A stretch of 64,000 nt of DNA from Streptomyces sp. NBC_00250 (GTDB lineage Bacteria; Actinomycetota; Actinomycetes; Streptomycetales; Streptomycetaceae): positions 8,790,001 to 8,854,000 of the forward strand of contig NZ_CP108088.1 in NCBI RefSeq assembly GCF_036192275.1, read 5' to 3'. Both the position numbers and the translations under genes were made by a program. The notes below the pieces were generated by a model. That model saw only the letters and a list, made by a program, of their open reading frames with translations, was not told the origin of the DNA and did no database searches. Shown here piece by piece: positions 1 through 8,741 of this stretch. The stretch's first letter is position 1. Each line of letters opens with the position of its first letter.

Positions 1-1
1 C

Positions 2-985
2 CTCAAGCCGTCCGAGCGCGATCCCTCCGTACCCCTGAGGCTCGCCGAGCTCTTCCTGGAGGCCGGACTCCCGCCCGGCGTGTTCAACGTCGTCAACGGC
101 GGCGAGGAAGCCGTCGACACCCTCCTCGAAGACCCCCGCGTCCAGGCCATCGGCTTCGTCGGCTCCACGCCGATCGCCGCGCACATCTACGCCACCGCCG
201 CCGCGCACGGCAAGCGCGCGCAGTGCTTCGGCGGTGCCAAGAACCACATGATCGTGATGCCGGACGCCGACCTCGACCAGGCCGCCGACGCGCTGATCGG
301 CGCCGGCTACGGGTCTGCCGGCGAGCGCTGCATGGCGATCTCCGTCGCCGTACCCGTGGGCGAGGAGACCGCCGACGCACTGGTCGCGAAGCTGAAGGAC
401 CGCATCGCGGGCCTGCGCATCGGCACCTCCGACGACCCGGACGCCGACTTCGGGCCGCTCGTCAGCCGAGACGCCCTGGACCGCGTCAACCGCTACGTCG
501 GTATCGGTGTCGACGAAGGCGCGGAACTCGTCGTGGACGGACGGGGGTTCAGCCTCCCCGGCCATGAGAACGGCTTCTTCGCGGGCGCCTCGCTCTTCGA
601 CCGGGTCACCCCCTCGATGCGGATCTACCAGGAGGAGATCTTCGGCCCGGTGCTGGGCGTCGTACGCGCCGCCGACTACGAGGAGGCCCTGCGGCTGCCC
701 AGCGAGCACCCCTACGGCAACGGGGTGGCGATCTTCACCCGCGACGGCGACACGGCCCGCGATTTCACCCGCCGTGTCGACACCGGCATGGTCGGCGTCA
801 ACGTCCCCATCCCGGTCCCCGTGGCGTACCACAGCTTCGGCGGCTGGAAGCGCTCCGGCTTCGGCGACCTGAACCAGCACGGCCCCGACGCCATCCGCTT
901 CTACACCCGGACCAAGACCGTCACCTCGCGCTGGCCCTCCGGGGTCAAGGAGGGCGCGAGCTTCACCATCCCGACGATGGGATGA
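2..985 (+). CDS. mmsA: Methylmalonate-semialdehyde dehydrogenase, C-terminal part (5' truncated by window)
   Basis: CoA-acylating aldehyde dehydrogenase that converts methylmalonate semialdehyde to propionyl-CoA in valine catabolism. The frame is open from base 2 and starts in the middle of the NAD-binding domain (LKPSERDPS, then GFVGSTPIA). The catalytic cysteine is in GSAGERCMAIS, and the C-terminus has the family's YHSFGGWKRSGFGD stretch. About the first third of the usual ~500 residues lies outside the window. Its TGA overlaps the next ATG (ATGA at 982-985), so it is the upstream member of the valine operon and probably translationally coupled. Family assignment is strong; the start and promoter are not visible. 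Confidence 0.93.
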   Translation, partial: LKPSERDPSVPLRLAELFLEAGLPPGVFNVVNGGEEAVDTLLEDPRVQAIGFVGSTPIAAHIYATAAAHGKRAQCFGGAKNHMIVMPDADLDQAADALIGAGYGSAGERCMAISVAVPVGEETADALVAKLKDRIAGLRIGTSDDPDADFGPLVSRDALDRVNRYVGIGVDEGAELVVDGRGFSLPGHENGFFAGASLFDRVTPSMRIYQEEIFGPVLGVVRAADYEEALRLPSEHPYGNGVAIFTRDGDTARDFTRRVDTGMVGVNVPIPVPVAYHSFGGWKRSGFGDLNQHGPDAIRFYTRTKTVTSRWPSGVKEGASFTIPTMG

Positions 986-2133
986 GCGCCGTGACCACCC
1001 TCACCGAGGACCAGCTCGCCCTCGCCGAAGTCACCCTGGACTTCGCCCAGGAACAGCTCGCCCCCCACGCCGTGACCTGGGACCAGGACAAGCACTTCCC
1101 CGTCGACGTCATCCGCAGGGCCGCCTCACTCGGACTCGGCGGGGTCTACGTACGGGAGGAGCACGGCGGCTCCGGACTCACCCGGGCCGACGGCGTCCTC
1201 GTCTTCGAGACCCTGGCGACCGGCTGCCCCTCCATCGCCGGCTACCTCTCCATCCACAACATGGTCGCCTGGATGATCGACCGGTACGGAGACCACGCCC
1301 AGCGCGCCCGATGGCTGCCCGGCCTCTGCTCCGCCGAAGCCCTGGGCAGCTACTGCCTCACCGAACCGGGCGCGGGCTCGGACGCCGCCGCCCTGCGCAC
1401 CCGCGCCGAGCGGGACGGGGAACACTACGTGCTGACCGGAGTGAAGCAGTTCATCTCCGGCGCCGGCGCCTCCGACGTGTACGTCGTGCTGGCCCGCACC
1501 GGAGGGGTCGGCCCGAGCGGGATCTCCGCCTTCGTCGTCGAGAGGGGCGACCCGGGAGTCTCCTTCGGTGGGAACGAACGCAAGATGGGCTGGAACGCCC
1601 AGCCCACCCGCCAGGTGGTCCTCGACGGAGTGAGGATTCCCGCCGACCGGCGGCTCGGCGCCGAGGGCGAGGGTTTCCGCATCGCCATGCACGGCCTCAA
1701 CGGCGGCCGCCTCGGCATCGCCGCCTGCTCCCTCGGCGGCGCCCAGAGCGCACTCGACCGCAGCCTCACCCATCTCGCCGACCGCGAGGCCTTCGGCAGC
1801 CGACTGCTCGACGCCCAGGCCCTCCAGTTCCGGCTGGCCGACATGGCCACCGAGCTGACCGCCGCCCGCGCGCTGGTACGGCAGGCCGCGGAGGCCCTCG
1901 ACCGCGGCGACCCACAGGCTGCGCAGCTCTGCGCCATGGCCAAGCGGTTCGCCACCGACACCGGGTTCTCCGTCGCCGACCGGGCGCTGCAACTCCACGG
2001 TGGATACGGCTACTTGAGCGAGTACGGCATCGAGAAGATCGTCCGGGACCTGCGGGTCCACCGCATCCTGGAAGGAACCAACGAGATCATGAACGTCATC
2101 GTCGCCCGAGCCCTGACGGAGCACCTGCGATGA
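982..2133 (+). CDS. Acyl-CoA dehydrogenase, probably isobutyryl-CoA dehydrogenase
   Basis: FAD-dependent acyl-CoA dehydrogenase of 383 residues, full length for the family. Seen are the substrate/FAD loop YCLTEPGAGSDAA near residue 130, the GGYGYLSEYGIEK helix, and the C-terminal ILEGTNEIM, which carries the likely catalytic glutamate. Known valine clusters place isobutyryl-CoA dehydrogenase beside mmsA and mmsB. Substrate is therefore inferred from neighbours (methylmalonate-semialdehyde dehydrogenase upstream, hydroxyisobutyryl-CoA hydrolase downstream), not from a diagnostic residue. Both ends overlap neighbours by 4 bases. Confidence 0.88.
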   Translation: MSAVTTLTEDQLALAEVTLDFAQEQLAPHAVTWDQDKHFPVDVIRRAASLGLGGVYVREEHGGSGLTRADGVLVFETLATGCPSIAGYLSIHNMVAWMIDRYGDHAQRARWLPGLCSAEALGSYCLTEPGAGSDAAALRTRAERDGEHYVLTGVKQFISGAGASDVYVVLARTGGVGPSGISAFVVERGDPGVSFGGNERKMGWNAQPTRQVVLDGVRIPADRRLGAEGEGFRIAMHGLNGGRLGIAACSLGGAQSALDRSLTHLADREAFGSRLLDAQALQFRLADMATELTAARALVRQAAEALDRGDPQAAQLCAMAKRFATDTGFSVADRALQLHGGYGYLSEYGIEKIVRDLRVHRILEGTNEIMNVIVARALTEHLR

Positions 2134-3206
2134 CCGGGAACGAGGAGGTCGTCGTCGGCACCGAGGGCCGGACGGGCCGACTGATCCTCAACCGCCCCGA
2201 GGCCCTGAACGCGCTCAGTCACGGCATGGTGCTGCGGATCGAGGAGGCGCTCATCGCCTGGCGGGACGATCCCGCCGTCGAGACGGTGGTGATCTCCGGG
2301 GCGGGGGAGCGCGGGCTGTGCGCGGGCGGCGACATCCGCGCCATCTACGAGGACGCCCGGGGCGGCGGCACGGAATCCGCCGACTTCTGGCGGGACGAGT
2401 ACCGGCTCAACGCCCTGATCGCCCGCTATCCCAAGCCGTACGTCGCCCTCATGGACGGCATCGTGATGGGCGGTGGCGTCGGCGTATCGGCCCACGGCAC
2501 CGTACGGATCGTCACCGAGCGCTCCCGGGTCGCCATGCCCGAGACGGGAATCGGCTTCGTCCCCGACGTCGGCGGCACCTACCTCCTCGCGCTGGCGCCC
2601 GGCGAGCTGGGCACCCACCTGGCCCTGACCGGGACGGCTGTCGGCGCCGCCGACGCCATGCTCTGCGGCCTCGCCGACCACTTCGTACCGGCCGAGCGGC
2701 TCGACCGGTTGACGACAGGGCTCGCGCAGTCGTCCGTACACGACGCCCTGGCGGCACACGTAGGGCAGGCGCCGCCCGGTCGACTGGCCTCCCAGCGGGA
2801 GTGGATCGACCACTGCTACGCCGCTGACACGGTCGAGCAGATCATGGACCGACTCCTCGCGAGCGGCGTGGCGGCCGCCCAGGAGGCGGCCGCCACCCTG
2901 GCCGCCAAGTCCCCGACCGCGCTCAAGGTCACCCTGACCGCGGTGCGCCGGGCCCGTGGGCTCGGCCCGTTGGAGCGGGTTCTGGAACAGGAGTACCGAG
3001 TCTCCTGCGCGGCCCTGGACTCACCCGATCTCGTCGAGGGCATCCGGGCCCAAGTCATCGACAAGGACCGTGATCCCCGCTGGTCGCCCGCCGCCCTCGC
3101 CGACGTCACGGGTGAGGACGTGGCCCGGTATTTCGCCCCGCTCGGCATCGACCGTGAGCTGAGGCTTCCCGCCGTCACCGACTCGTTCCAGGAGGTGCCC
3201 TGGTGA
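2130..3206 (+). CDS. 3-hydroxyisobutyryl-CoA hydrolase / enoyl-CoA hydratase family
   Basis: Crotonase-fold protein of 358 residues, longer than plain enoyl-CoA hydratases (~260) and matching 3-hydroxyisobutyryl-CoA hydrolases (HIBCH). Motifs: [10 protein letters not shown], the CoA/oxyanion segment [27 protein letters not shown], and [19 protein letters not shown], the last typical of HIBCH. It hydrolyses 3-hydroxyisobutyryl-CoA to 3-hydroxyisobutyrate, the substrate of the next gene's product. The ATG overlapping the previous stop (ATGA) was chosen over longer in-frame extensions because it preserves the coupling seen across the operon. Confidence 0.88.
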   Translation: MTGNEEVVVGTEGRTGRLILNRPEALNALSHGMVLRIEEALIAWRDDPAVETVVISGAGERGLCAGGDIRAIYEDARGGGTESADFWRDEYRLNALIARYPKPYVALMDGIVMGGGVGVSAHGTVRIVTERSRVAMPETGIGFVPDVGGTYLLALAPGELGTHLALTGTAVGAADAMLCGLADHFVPAERLDRLTTGLAQSSVHDALAAHVGQAPPGRLASQREWIDHCYAADTVEQIMDRLLASGVAAAQEAAATLAAKSPTALKVTLTAVRRARGLGPLERVLEQEYRVSCAALDSPDLVEGIRAQVIDKDRDPRWSPAALADVTGEDVARYFAPLGIDRELRLPAVTDSFQEVPW

Positions 3207-4123
3207 CCACCGTCATCGCCTTCATCGGCCTCGGTCGCATGGGCGGCCCGATGGCCGTCAACCTGGCCGCCGCCGGCCACCGGGTCCTCGGCTTCGACCT
3301 CGTCCCCGACGCGCTGACCACCGCATCCGCGAGCGGGGTGGAGGCGGCGGAGTCCGCCGTCGCGGCCGCCGCCGAGGCGGACGTGGTGATCACCATGCTG
3401 CCCGCGGGACACCATGTCCTCGCCCTCTACCGCGACGAGGGCCTCCTGGCGGCCGCGAAGCCCGGCACGCTGTTCATCGACTGTTCCACCATCGACGTCG
3501 CCGACGCGCGTGCCGCCCACGAAGCGGCCTTGGCTGCCGGACACCCGGCCTTGGACGCCCCTGTCTCCGGCGGGGTCGTGGGCGCGGAGGCCGCCACCCT
3601 CACCTTCATGGCCGGGGGCGAAGAGACGGAGTTCGCCCGGGCGGAGCCGCTGTTGGCCGTCATGGGCAAGAGGGTCGTGCACTGCGGAGGCGCGGGCTCG
3701 GGCCAGGCCGCCAAGATCTGCAACAACATGATCCTCGGCATCTCCATGATCGCCGTCAGCGAGGCCTTCGTCCTCGGCGAGAGCCTCGGCCTGTCACACC
3801 AGGCGCTCTACGACGTCGCCTCCACCGCCTCCGGCCAGTGCTGGGCCCTCACCGCCAACTGCCCGGTCCCCGGGCCCGTTCCGACGAGCCCGGCCAACCG
3901 GGACTACCTCCCCGGGTTCGCGGCGCCCCTCATGGCCAAGGACCTGGGACTCGCCGCCGACGCCCTGCGTACCGCCGGCATCGACGCCGGACTCGGCCCG
4001 CGCGCCGCCGAGATCTACGCCGCCTTCGCGGCGGGCGACGGAGCGGCCCAGGACTTCTCCGGCATCGTCCACGTCCTGCGCGACACAGCCTCGGAAGCAC
4101 CGAAGGGAACGACCACCGCATGA
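3203..4123 (+). CDS. mmsB: 3-hydroxyisobutyrate dehydrogenase
   Basis: NAD-dependent beta-hydroxyacid dehydrogenase of 306 residues that oxidises 3-hydroxyisobutyrate to methylmalonate semialdehyde. The N-terminus is a Rossmann motif ([12 protein letters not shown]). The substrate loop [16 protein letters not shown] lies near residue 115, and the catalytic lysine is in [13 protein letters not shown] near residue 172. It starts with GTG inside the preceding stop (GTGA). Product and substrate link it to mmsA and the hydrolase in the same operon. Confidence 0.93.
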   Translation: MTTVIAFIGLGRMGGPMAVNLAAAGHRVLGFDLVPDALTTASASGVEAAESAVAAAAEADVVITMLPAGHHVLALYRDEGLLAAAKPGTLFIDCSTIDVADARAAHEAALAAGHPALDAPVSGGVVGAEAATLTFMAGGEETEFARAEPLLAVMGKRVVHCGGAGSGQAAKICNNMILGISMIAVSEAFVLGESLGLSHQALYDVASTASGQCWALTANCPVPGPVPTSPANRDYLPGFAAPLMAKDLGLAADALRTAGIDAGLGPRAAEIYAAFAAGDGAAQDFSGIVHVLRDTASEAPKGTTTA

Positions 4124-4905
4124 CCGGGACCGGCTACGAAACGATCACCGTCGAGCGTACGGGCGACCGCACCGCGCTGCTCACGCTCAACCGGCCGAAA
4201 GCGCTCAACGCCCTCGACCTCCAGGTCATGCACGAGGTCGTGGCCGCCACCGAGGCCCTCGACCGGGACCCGGACATCGGCTGCATCGTGCTCACCGGAT
4301 CCCCGAAGGCCTTCGCGGCCGGCGCGGACATCAAGGAGATGCAGCCGCAGGGGTACATGGACATGTACCTCACCGACTGGTTCACCGCCTGGGACCGGCT
4401 GGGTGACCTCCGTACTCCGACCGTCGCTGCCGTCTCCGGCTACGCCCTGGGCGGCGGCTGCGAGCTGGCCATGCTCTGCGACATCCTCCTCGCCTCGGAC
4501 ACGGCCGTCTTCGGTCAGCCCGAGATCAAGCTGGGCGTGATCCCCGGCATCGGCGGCTCCCAGCGCCTCACCCGGGCCGTGGGCAAGGCCAAGGCGATGG
4601 AACTGTGCCTGACGGGCCGCACCATGGACGCCGTCGAGGCCGAACGGGCAGGTCTGGTCTCCCGTGTCGTCCCGGCCGACGACCTCCTCACCGAGGCCCT
4701 CGCGGTCGCGGAGACCGTCGCCGGGATGTCGAAGCCGGTCGCCATGATGGCCAAGGAGGCCGTCAACCGGGCCTTCGAAACCACCCTGGCCGAGGGTGTT
4801 CGCTTCGAACGCCGCCTGTTCCAAGCGGTGTTCGCCACGGCCGACCAGAAGGAGGGCATGTCCGCCTTCGTGGACAAGCGTGCCCCGCTCTTCACCCACC
4901 GCTGA
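4120..4905 (+). CDS. Enoyl-CoA hydratase
   Basis: Crotonase of 261 residues. It shows [10 protein letters not shown], the oxyanion-hole segments [10 protein letters not shown] and [15 protein letters not shown], and [21 protein letters not shown], which carries the second catalytic glutamate. Probably hydrates methacrylyl-CoA in valine breakdown, or acts as a general short-chain hydratase. The frame is open further upstream, but the ATG overlapping the mmsB stop (ATGA) is the natural start. Last gene of the operon; a strong hairpin follows at 4922-4956. Confidence 0.9.
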   Translation: MTGTGYETITVERTGDRTALLTLNRPKALNALDLQVMHEVVAATEALDRDPDIGCIVLTGSPKAFAAGADIKEMQPQGYMDMYLTDWFTAWDRLGDLRTPTVAAVSGYALGGGCELAMLCDILLASDTAVFGQPEIKLGVIPGIGGSQRLTRAVGKAKAMELCLTGRTMDAVEAERAGLVSRVVPADDLLTEALAVAETVAGMSKPVAMMAKEAVNRAFETTLAEGVRFERRLFQAVFATADQKEGMSAFVDKRAPLFTHR

Positions 4906-4921
4906 CCCGCGCCCTTGCCTC

Positions 4922-4956
4922 GGCCGCCTCTCTCCCCACGTGCGAGGGAGGCGGCC
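4922..4956 (+). terminator. Hairpin terminator after the valine operon
   Basis: Perfect 9-bp arms GGCCGCCTC (4922-4930) and GAGGCGGCC (4948-4956) with a 17-base loop, 17 bases after the enoyl-CoA hydratase stop. There is no long T run, as is usual for Streptomyces terminators. Confidence 0.6.
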
Positions 4957-5144
4957 GCCTTCCAGGGCAGGCTTCGGATGCCGACAGGTGACAGCCGACC
5001 CCATCGGCCGGGGCCGGCTGCCGAGCGGAGGTGCCATGACGCCGTCGTCGTGGTGGGGGGAGTCGATCACTCGTCCGTGGCAGGTCCGCGAAGCGGCAGC
5101 CGCGAGGCGGATGGGCCACGTGAGCTTGCTGCGCGACGGCGGGC

Positions 5145-5807
5145 TCAGGCGCGGTCGGCGACGGCCGCCAGGGCGTCCTTGACCTCCTGCGCCACGCGGG
5201 CCGCGTCCTCGGGGTTGTTCACGACGTCCGTGTGGTTCATGTCGACGACGAGGACGTCGCTGGCCGAGTAGTGCTTGTGCACCCAGTCGTCGTACCCCGA
5301 CCACAGCGTCCGGTAGTACTCGACGAGGCTCTCGTCCTGCTCGAAGTCGCGCCCCCGCAGTCCGATGCGGTGCAGCACCGTCTGGAAGTCCGCCTTGAGA
5401 TAGACCATGAGGTCGGGCGCCTTGCGGTACGGCAGACCGTCGATCTCGCGCATCATCTCGTCGAGCAGCCCCTCGTACACCCGCATCTCGAGGGAGCTGA
5501 TCCGGCCCAGGTCGTGGTTGACCTTGGCGAAGTACCAGTCCTCGTAGATGGACCGGTCGAGAACGCTGTCGTCCTGCTTGTACGCCTCCTTGATCGACGC
5601 GAACCGCGTCTGCAGGAAGTACAGCTGGAGGAGGAAGGGATAGCGCTTCGCCTGGATCTCTTCGGGGCTCGCCGAGTAGAAGAGAGGAAGGATCGGGTTG
5701 TCGTCGACGCTCTCGTAGAAGACCGCGGTCCCCAGCTCCTTGGCGAGCAACTCTGCCACGCTCGTCTTGCCGATTCCGATCATGCCACCGACGCAGATCA
5801 CCGGCAT
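5145..5807 (-). CDS. Deoxynucleoside kinase (dAK/dGK type)
   Basis: Kinase of 220 residues that phosphorylates deoxynucleosides for dNTP salvage. The P-loop GGMIGIGKTS is at residues ~7-16, the catalytic DRS motif in VLDRSIYEDWYF near residue 83, and an Arg-rich LID (RIGLRGRDFEQDES) near residue 148. Length and motifs match the bacterial deoxyadenosine/deoxyguanosine kinase family; exact substrate cannot be read from sequence. ATG start at 5807. It is monocistronic, facing the valine operon tail, with no obvious partner. Confidence 0.88.
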   Translation of the reverse strand: MPVICVGGMIGIGKTSVAELLAKELGTAVFYESVDDNPILPLFYSASPEEIQAKRYPFLLQLYFLQTRFASIKEAYKQDDSVLDRSIYEDWYFAKVNHDLGRISSLEMRVYEGLLDEMMREIDGLPYRKAPDLMVYLKADFQTVLHRIGLRGRDFEQDESLVEYYRTLWSGYDDWVHKHYSASDVLVVDMNHTDVVNNPEDAARVAQEVKDALAAVADRA

Positions 5808-6264
5808 ACCTCACTTCTCCATGGGTCTTCTCTTCGCGGACGGGGGGCTGGGTCTTCCGTACCACTGAGACGCCCGCCCATGGTCACGCGATTCCCCGGA
5901 TCCTCGTGATCAACATCACGGGGTCCCCGCCAGGGCCAGGCCCTGTTCAGGCTGCACTCATCGGCCGGCCCGCCACTCCGCGGCCGGAGCGTCCGGCGAC
6001 GAGTCACCGCCTCACAGCCGCCCCGCATTCTAGATGATGATTGCCCTGATTCGTGGCGAGCTTCTGTCCGCGCTGAGGGCCCCCGGCTCTGCCGCACGAC
6101 GACGTCGTGGCGCGCATGCGAGTGGCAGTGGAGGGCGCGGTGGGCGATGCGCCGCGCGTGGTCCCGTACAGGGCGGCGCCGGGGCCGTCGTGACGGCCCC
6201 GGCGGACGCGGTGCACGCCACCCTGAGGGGAAGCCGGCCTCCCCGGCCGAACGACGCGCGGCCG
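5808..6264. other. Gene-free stretch of 457 bp
   Basis: Upstream region of the deoxynucleoside kinase (leftward) and downstream region of the MDR oxidoreductase (leftward). Apart from the terminator at 6178-6203 and a short dyad CGTGAT/ATCACG at 5905-5920 in the kinase leader, I see no recognisable gene. Open frames here lack family motifs and are probably chance. Confidence 0.5.
6178..6203 (-). terminator. 26-bp perfect palindrome, terminator of the MDR gene
   Basis: Arms GCCGGGGCCGTC (6178-6189) and GACGGCCCCGGC (6192-6203) separated by two bases, about 60 bases past the leftward oxidoreductase stop. A 12-bp all-GC-rich stem is a strong hairpin in either transcript direction. Confidence 0.6.
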
Positions 6265-7263
6265 TCAGTGCCCCACGGTCACCACGATCTTGCCGAACTG
6301 GGTGCCGGACTCCATGTGCCGGTGCGCCTCGGCGATCTCTTCCAGCGGGAACAGGCGGTCCACCACCGGAGTCAGCGACCCGGTGCGCAGGCCCGAGGCG
6401 ATGAACGCCGTGGCGCGGCGCATCCGCCCGGGGTCCCTGGTGATCTCCAGCATCGTGTACGTGCGCATGTTCAGCGCGGGCATGCCCAGGTCGAACCCGG
6501 GATAGGGGGTGGGCAGCCCGCTCTGCGCGCCCCACAGGAACACCGTCCCGTCCGCGGCCATCGCGCGGGCCAGGTCCACCACGCCCGGTCCGGCGACGGC
6601 GTCGAAGGCGAACTCGACGCCCCGGCCGCCGGTCAGCTCGCGCAGGCGTTCCGTCACGTCCTCCTCGTCGGAGACGATCACCTCGGCCGCCCCCGCTTCC
6701 AGGAGTCGCTGCCGCTTGGCCCGGGTGCGGGTCACGGCGACCGGCACGGCGCCCACGCGGTCGGCGGTCTGGATCGCGGCGAGGCCCACGCTGCTGGAGG
6801 CCGCGGTCACCACCGCCACGTCACCCGCCCGCATCCCTCCCACCTCGACCATCGCTCCGTAGGCCGTGAGGTACGGCATCCACACCGCCGCGCCCGTCAC
6901 CGCGTCCACGCCGTCCTCGCGAGGCAGGATCGCGCTCGCCGGAACGACGGCCCGCTCGGCGTACACGCCGTAGTCGTTGTGCGAGAAGCTCGGAACGACG
7001 CTGACCGCCTGGCCCGCTTCGAGGCCGGTCACCCCGGTGCCGATCGTCTCGATCACGCCGGCCGCCTCGTTGCCGAGCCCGGAGGGCAGGCGTGCCGGCT
7101 GCTCGATGTACCGGCCGCTCCGGAACAGCGCCTCCGCCCTGTTGAGGCCGATGGCGTCCACGCGGATGCGTACCTCCCCGGCGCCCGGCTCGCCGGGGTC
7201 CAGGTCCTCCAGCCGTAACACCTCGGGTCCGCCGAGCTCGTGGAACCGCACAGTCCTTGCCAT
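6265..7263 (-). CDS. Zinc-independent MDR alcohol dehydrogenase / quinone oxidoreductase
   Basis: Medium-chain dehydrogenase/reductase of 332 residues. N-terminal GroES-like domain (GLGNEAAGVIETIGTGVTGLEAG) and NAD(P)-binding Rossmann domain (VVTAASSSVGLAAIQTADRVGA near residue 150). The structural and catalytic zinc cysteines are absent, pointing to the quinone oxidoreductase/enoyl reductase branch. ATG at 7263 (MARTVRFHELGG) was preferred to an in-frame start 28 codons upstream because that extension crosses the ArsR operator. Divergent from the ArsR regulator and probably controlled by it. Substrate unknown. Confidence 0.85.
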   Translation of the reverse strand: MARTVRFHELGGPEVLRLEDLDPGEPGAGEVRIRVDAIGLNRAEALFRSGRYIEQPARLPSGLGNEAAGVIETIGTGVTGLEAGQAVSVVPSFSHNDYGVYAERAVVPASAILPREDGVDAVTGAAVWMPYLTAYGAMVEVGGMRAGDVAVVTAASSSVGLAAIQTADRVGAVPVAVTRTRAKRQRLLEAGAAEVIVSDEEDVTERLRELTGGRGVEFAFDAVAGPGVVDLARAMAADGTVFLWGAQSGLPTPYPGFDLGMPALNMRTYTMLEITRDPGRMRRATAFIASGLRTGSLTPVVDRLFPLEEIAEAHRHMESGTQFGKIVVTVGH

Positions 7264-7330
7264 GGCAACGTCCTTCGTTCGCCGGAGACGTCGCGGGGAC
7301 GTCGTGGGGACGCCGCCACCGTGGCATGAA

Positions 7331-7367
7331 AGTACGATCGTGGTCAAACTTTGATGGTCGTCGTACT
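7331..7367. promoter_or_regulatory. Dyad operator between the MDR gene and ArsR regulator
   Basis: Two nested inverted repeats share one centre at 7349: outer arms AGTACGA (7331-7337) and TCGTACT (7361-7367), and inner palindrome TCAAA-C-TTTGA (7344-7354). For the rightward gene a -10-like TACTAT (7364-7369) lies 17 bp after TGGTCA (7341-7346), so the operator spans the promoter. Likely the ArsR autoregulatory and MDR-control site. Confidence 0.65.
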
Positions 7368-7376
7368 ATGGTGCCC

Positions 7377-7697
7377 ATGGAACGCACGCCGCCCCACCCC
7401 GACGTCTCGGAGTTCGACCTTCAGCAGGTGCTGGAGGCGCTCGTCGACCCCGTGCGGCGGAGCATCGTCGCGCAGCTCGACGCCGGGGACGCGGACATCG
7501 CCTGTGGCGGCTTCGACATCTCCGTCAGCAAGTCCACGGCCACCCACCACTTCAAGGTGCTCCGTGAGGCCGGGCTCATCCGACAGCACTACGCCGGGAC
7601 CTCCCGGATGAACACCCTGCGCCGTGCCGACATGGACGAGGCGTTCCCCGGTCTTCTCGACGCCCTCACGGCAGCGCATCGGCGCGGGAGGCGTTGA
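7377..7697 (+). CDS. ArsR-family HTH transcriptional regulator
   Basis: Small winged-helix regulator of 106 residues. LEALVDPVRRSIVAQLD is the typical ArsR first helix, and STATHHFKVLREAGLIRQHYAG is the recognition helix plus wing. No conserved metal-binding Cys motif (ELCVCD) is visible, so it is probably a small-molecule or redox-type member. No ribosome site precedes either ATG (7368 or 7377). The predicted transcription start from TACTAT falls at about 7376-7377, so the mRNA may be leaderless; I chose 7377 for this reason. Divergent from the MDR oxidoreductase. Confidence 0.85.
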   Translation: MERTPPHPDVSEFDLQQVLEALVDPVRRSIVAQLDAGDADIACGGFDISVSKSTATHHFKVLREAGLIRQHYAGTSRMNTLRRADMDEAFPGLLDALTAAHRRGRR

Positions 7698-7744
7698 ACC
7701 GGCCCGAGTCCTCGCACTCCCGGCCTCCGACTCCCGTTTCCCCT

Positions 7745-8098
7745 CGCATCCCCGTCACGTGGACGCGCTCGGCGTCGGCTGGGGGCCGGGTTCGAGTGCG
7801 ACGTCCTGACGATCGCCGACCCCGCGGGGAACGCCCTCGCCCGCATCTCGCCCAAGGCGCCGCCATGGCCGTGGAGGACGCCCTCGTCCTCGCCGAGTCC
7901 CTGGACGCGGCGCTCTCCCTGCCGGCCGCCCTGGAGGCGTGGGAGGCCCGCCGCAGGCCCCGGGCCATGTGGGTGCAGGCCATGTCACGCGCGGTCCTCA
8001 GGCAGGAGATGGGAGCGGCGACGACCGTGGAGGAGGACGCGCTCCTGGAGGTCGGCATCCCGGGCGCCGCCGACGTCCTGGCGAAGCCCTACCAGGGA
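7745..8098 (+). pseudogene. Remnant of FAD-dependent monooxygenase C-terminus, joined to another fragment
   Basis: From about 7844 one frame reads PHLAQGAAMAVEDALVLAESL and then LEAWEARRRPRAMWVQ. This is the C-terminal part of a PHBH-type FAD monooxygenase (the GQGAAMAVEDA motif that follows the FAD-binding GD). It peters out around 8098 without its N-terminal GxGxxG domain. Just before it, in other frames, LGAGFECDVLTIADPAGNALA resembles the end of a VOC/glyoxalase-fold protein; this second part is less sure. The stretch therefore looks like a deletion junction between two dead genes. Confidence 0.55.
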
Positions 8099-8237
8099 CA
8101 CGGGAAGGCGGCCAGTTCTGGCCTCTCCACGGTCCGGGGGCGGTGTTCTGAGCCGTTGTCAGTGGGCGGGGATAGGTTCGTTCTCGTTCCGCCGAAACGG
8201 CGAGGACATCCCCTTTGACGTGCATGGGAGAGGTACG

Positions 8238-8741
8238 TTGTCGGTCTGGGAGAGGTCGAGTACGGCGCGGGTGGTACCGCCCGCACGACCGCGGAAACTC
8301 GCCAAGGTGCCGTTCGTCGAGCTTGCCGACGGACGGCTGCAAGGAGTCGTGTCCAGCGGGTCCGACGTGGGACGCGTGTACGTGTCCTCGATCGCGACCG
8401 GGACGTACGCCTTCGCGTGCAGCACCAACAACAACCGCCCCTGCGGCGGCGCGCGCGGCACCTACTGCAACCACATCCGCGCGCTGGTCGGCGAAGCCGT
8501 CCTGCAGTACGGGGCCGAGCGTGTCGCCCGGTACCTGAAGGCCGACACGTCGGACACCGAGCCCGACGCCCACAAGCTCGTCGCGGTGATGACCGCCACG
8601 CGCCCCGCGCAGGGCGACACCTCGGCCGCGGCGCCGGTGTTCAGCCGGTTCCTCCGGCACCTCGCCTATCTCGAACTGGAGCCGACCACCGCGCCGCTGC
8701 CCGAGATGCAGTGGTTCCCGCCGACGAGGAAGGTCGCCTGA
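8238..8741 (+). CDS. Small zinc-finger (SWIM-like) protein, first gene of MoxR/VWA cluster
   Basis: Protein of 167 residues. A central segment FACSTNNNRPC...TYCNHIRALV has Cys/Cys/Cys-x-His spacing like SWIM zinc fingers, which bind DNA or proteins. TTG at 8238 was chosen because GGGAGAGG (8225-8232) sits 5 bases ahead; an in-frame GTG at 8220 lacks a ribosome site. Its stop overlaps the next start (TGATG). SWIM proteins are recurrent neighbours of the MoxR/VWA/DUF5682 set in actinomycetes. No catalytic motif seen. Confidence 0.65.
   Translation: MSVWERSSTARVVPPARPRKLAKVPFVELADGRLQGVVSSGSDVGRVYVSSIATGTYAFACSTNNNRPCGGARGTYCNHIRALVGEAVLQYGAERVARYLKADTSDTEPDAHKLVAVMTATRPAQGDTSAAAPVFSRFLRHLAYLELEPTTAPLPEMQWFPPTRKVA

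Noticed and set aside
4015..5865. Long leftward open frame spanning the hydratase gene and the kinase.
   Set aside because: It is a shadow of the two real genes in other frames; no motif or ribosome site.
6022..6177. Short open frames between the kinase leader and the MDR terminator.
   Set aside because: No ribosome site, no family motif and composition of random GC-rich frames.
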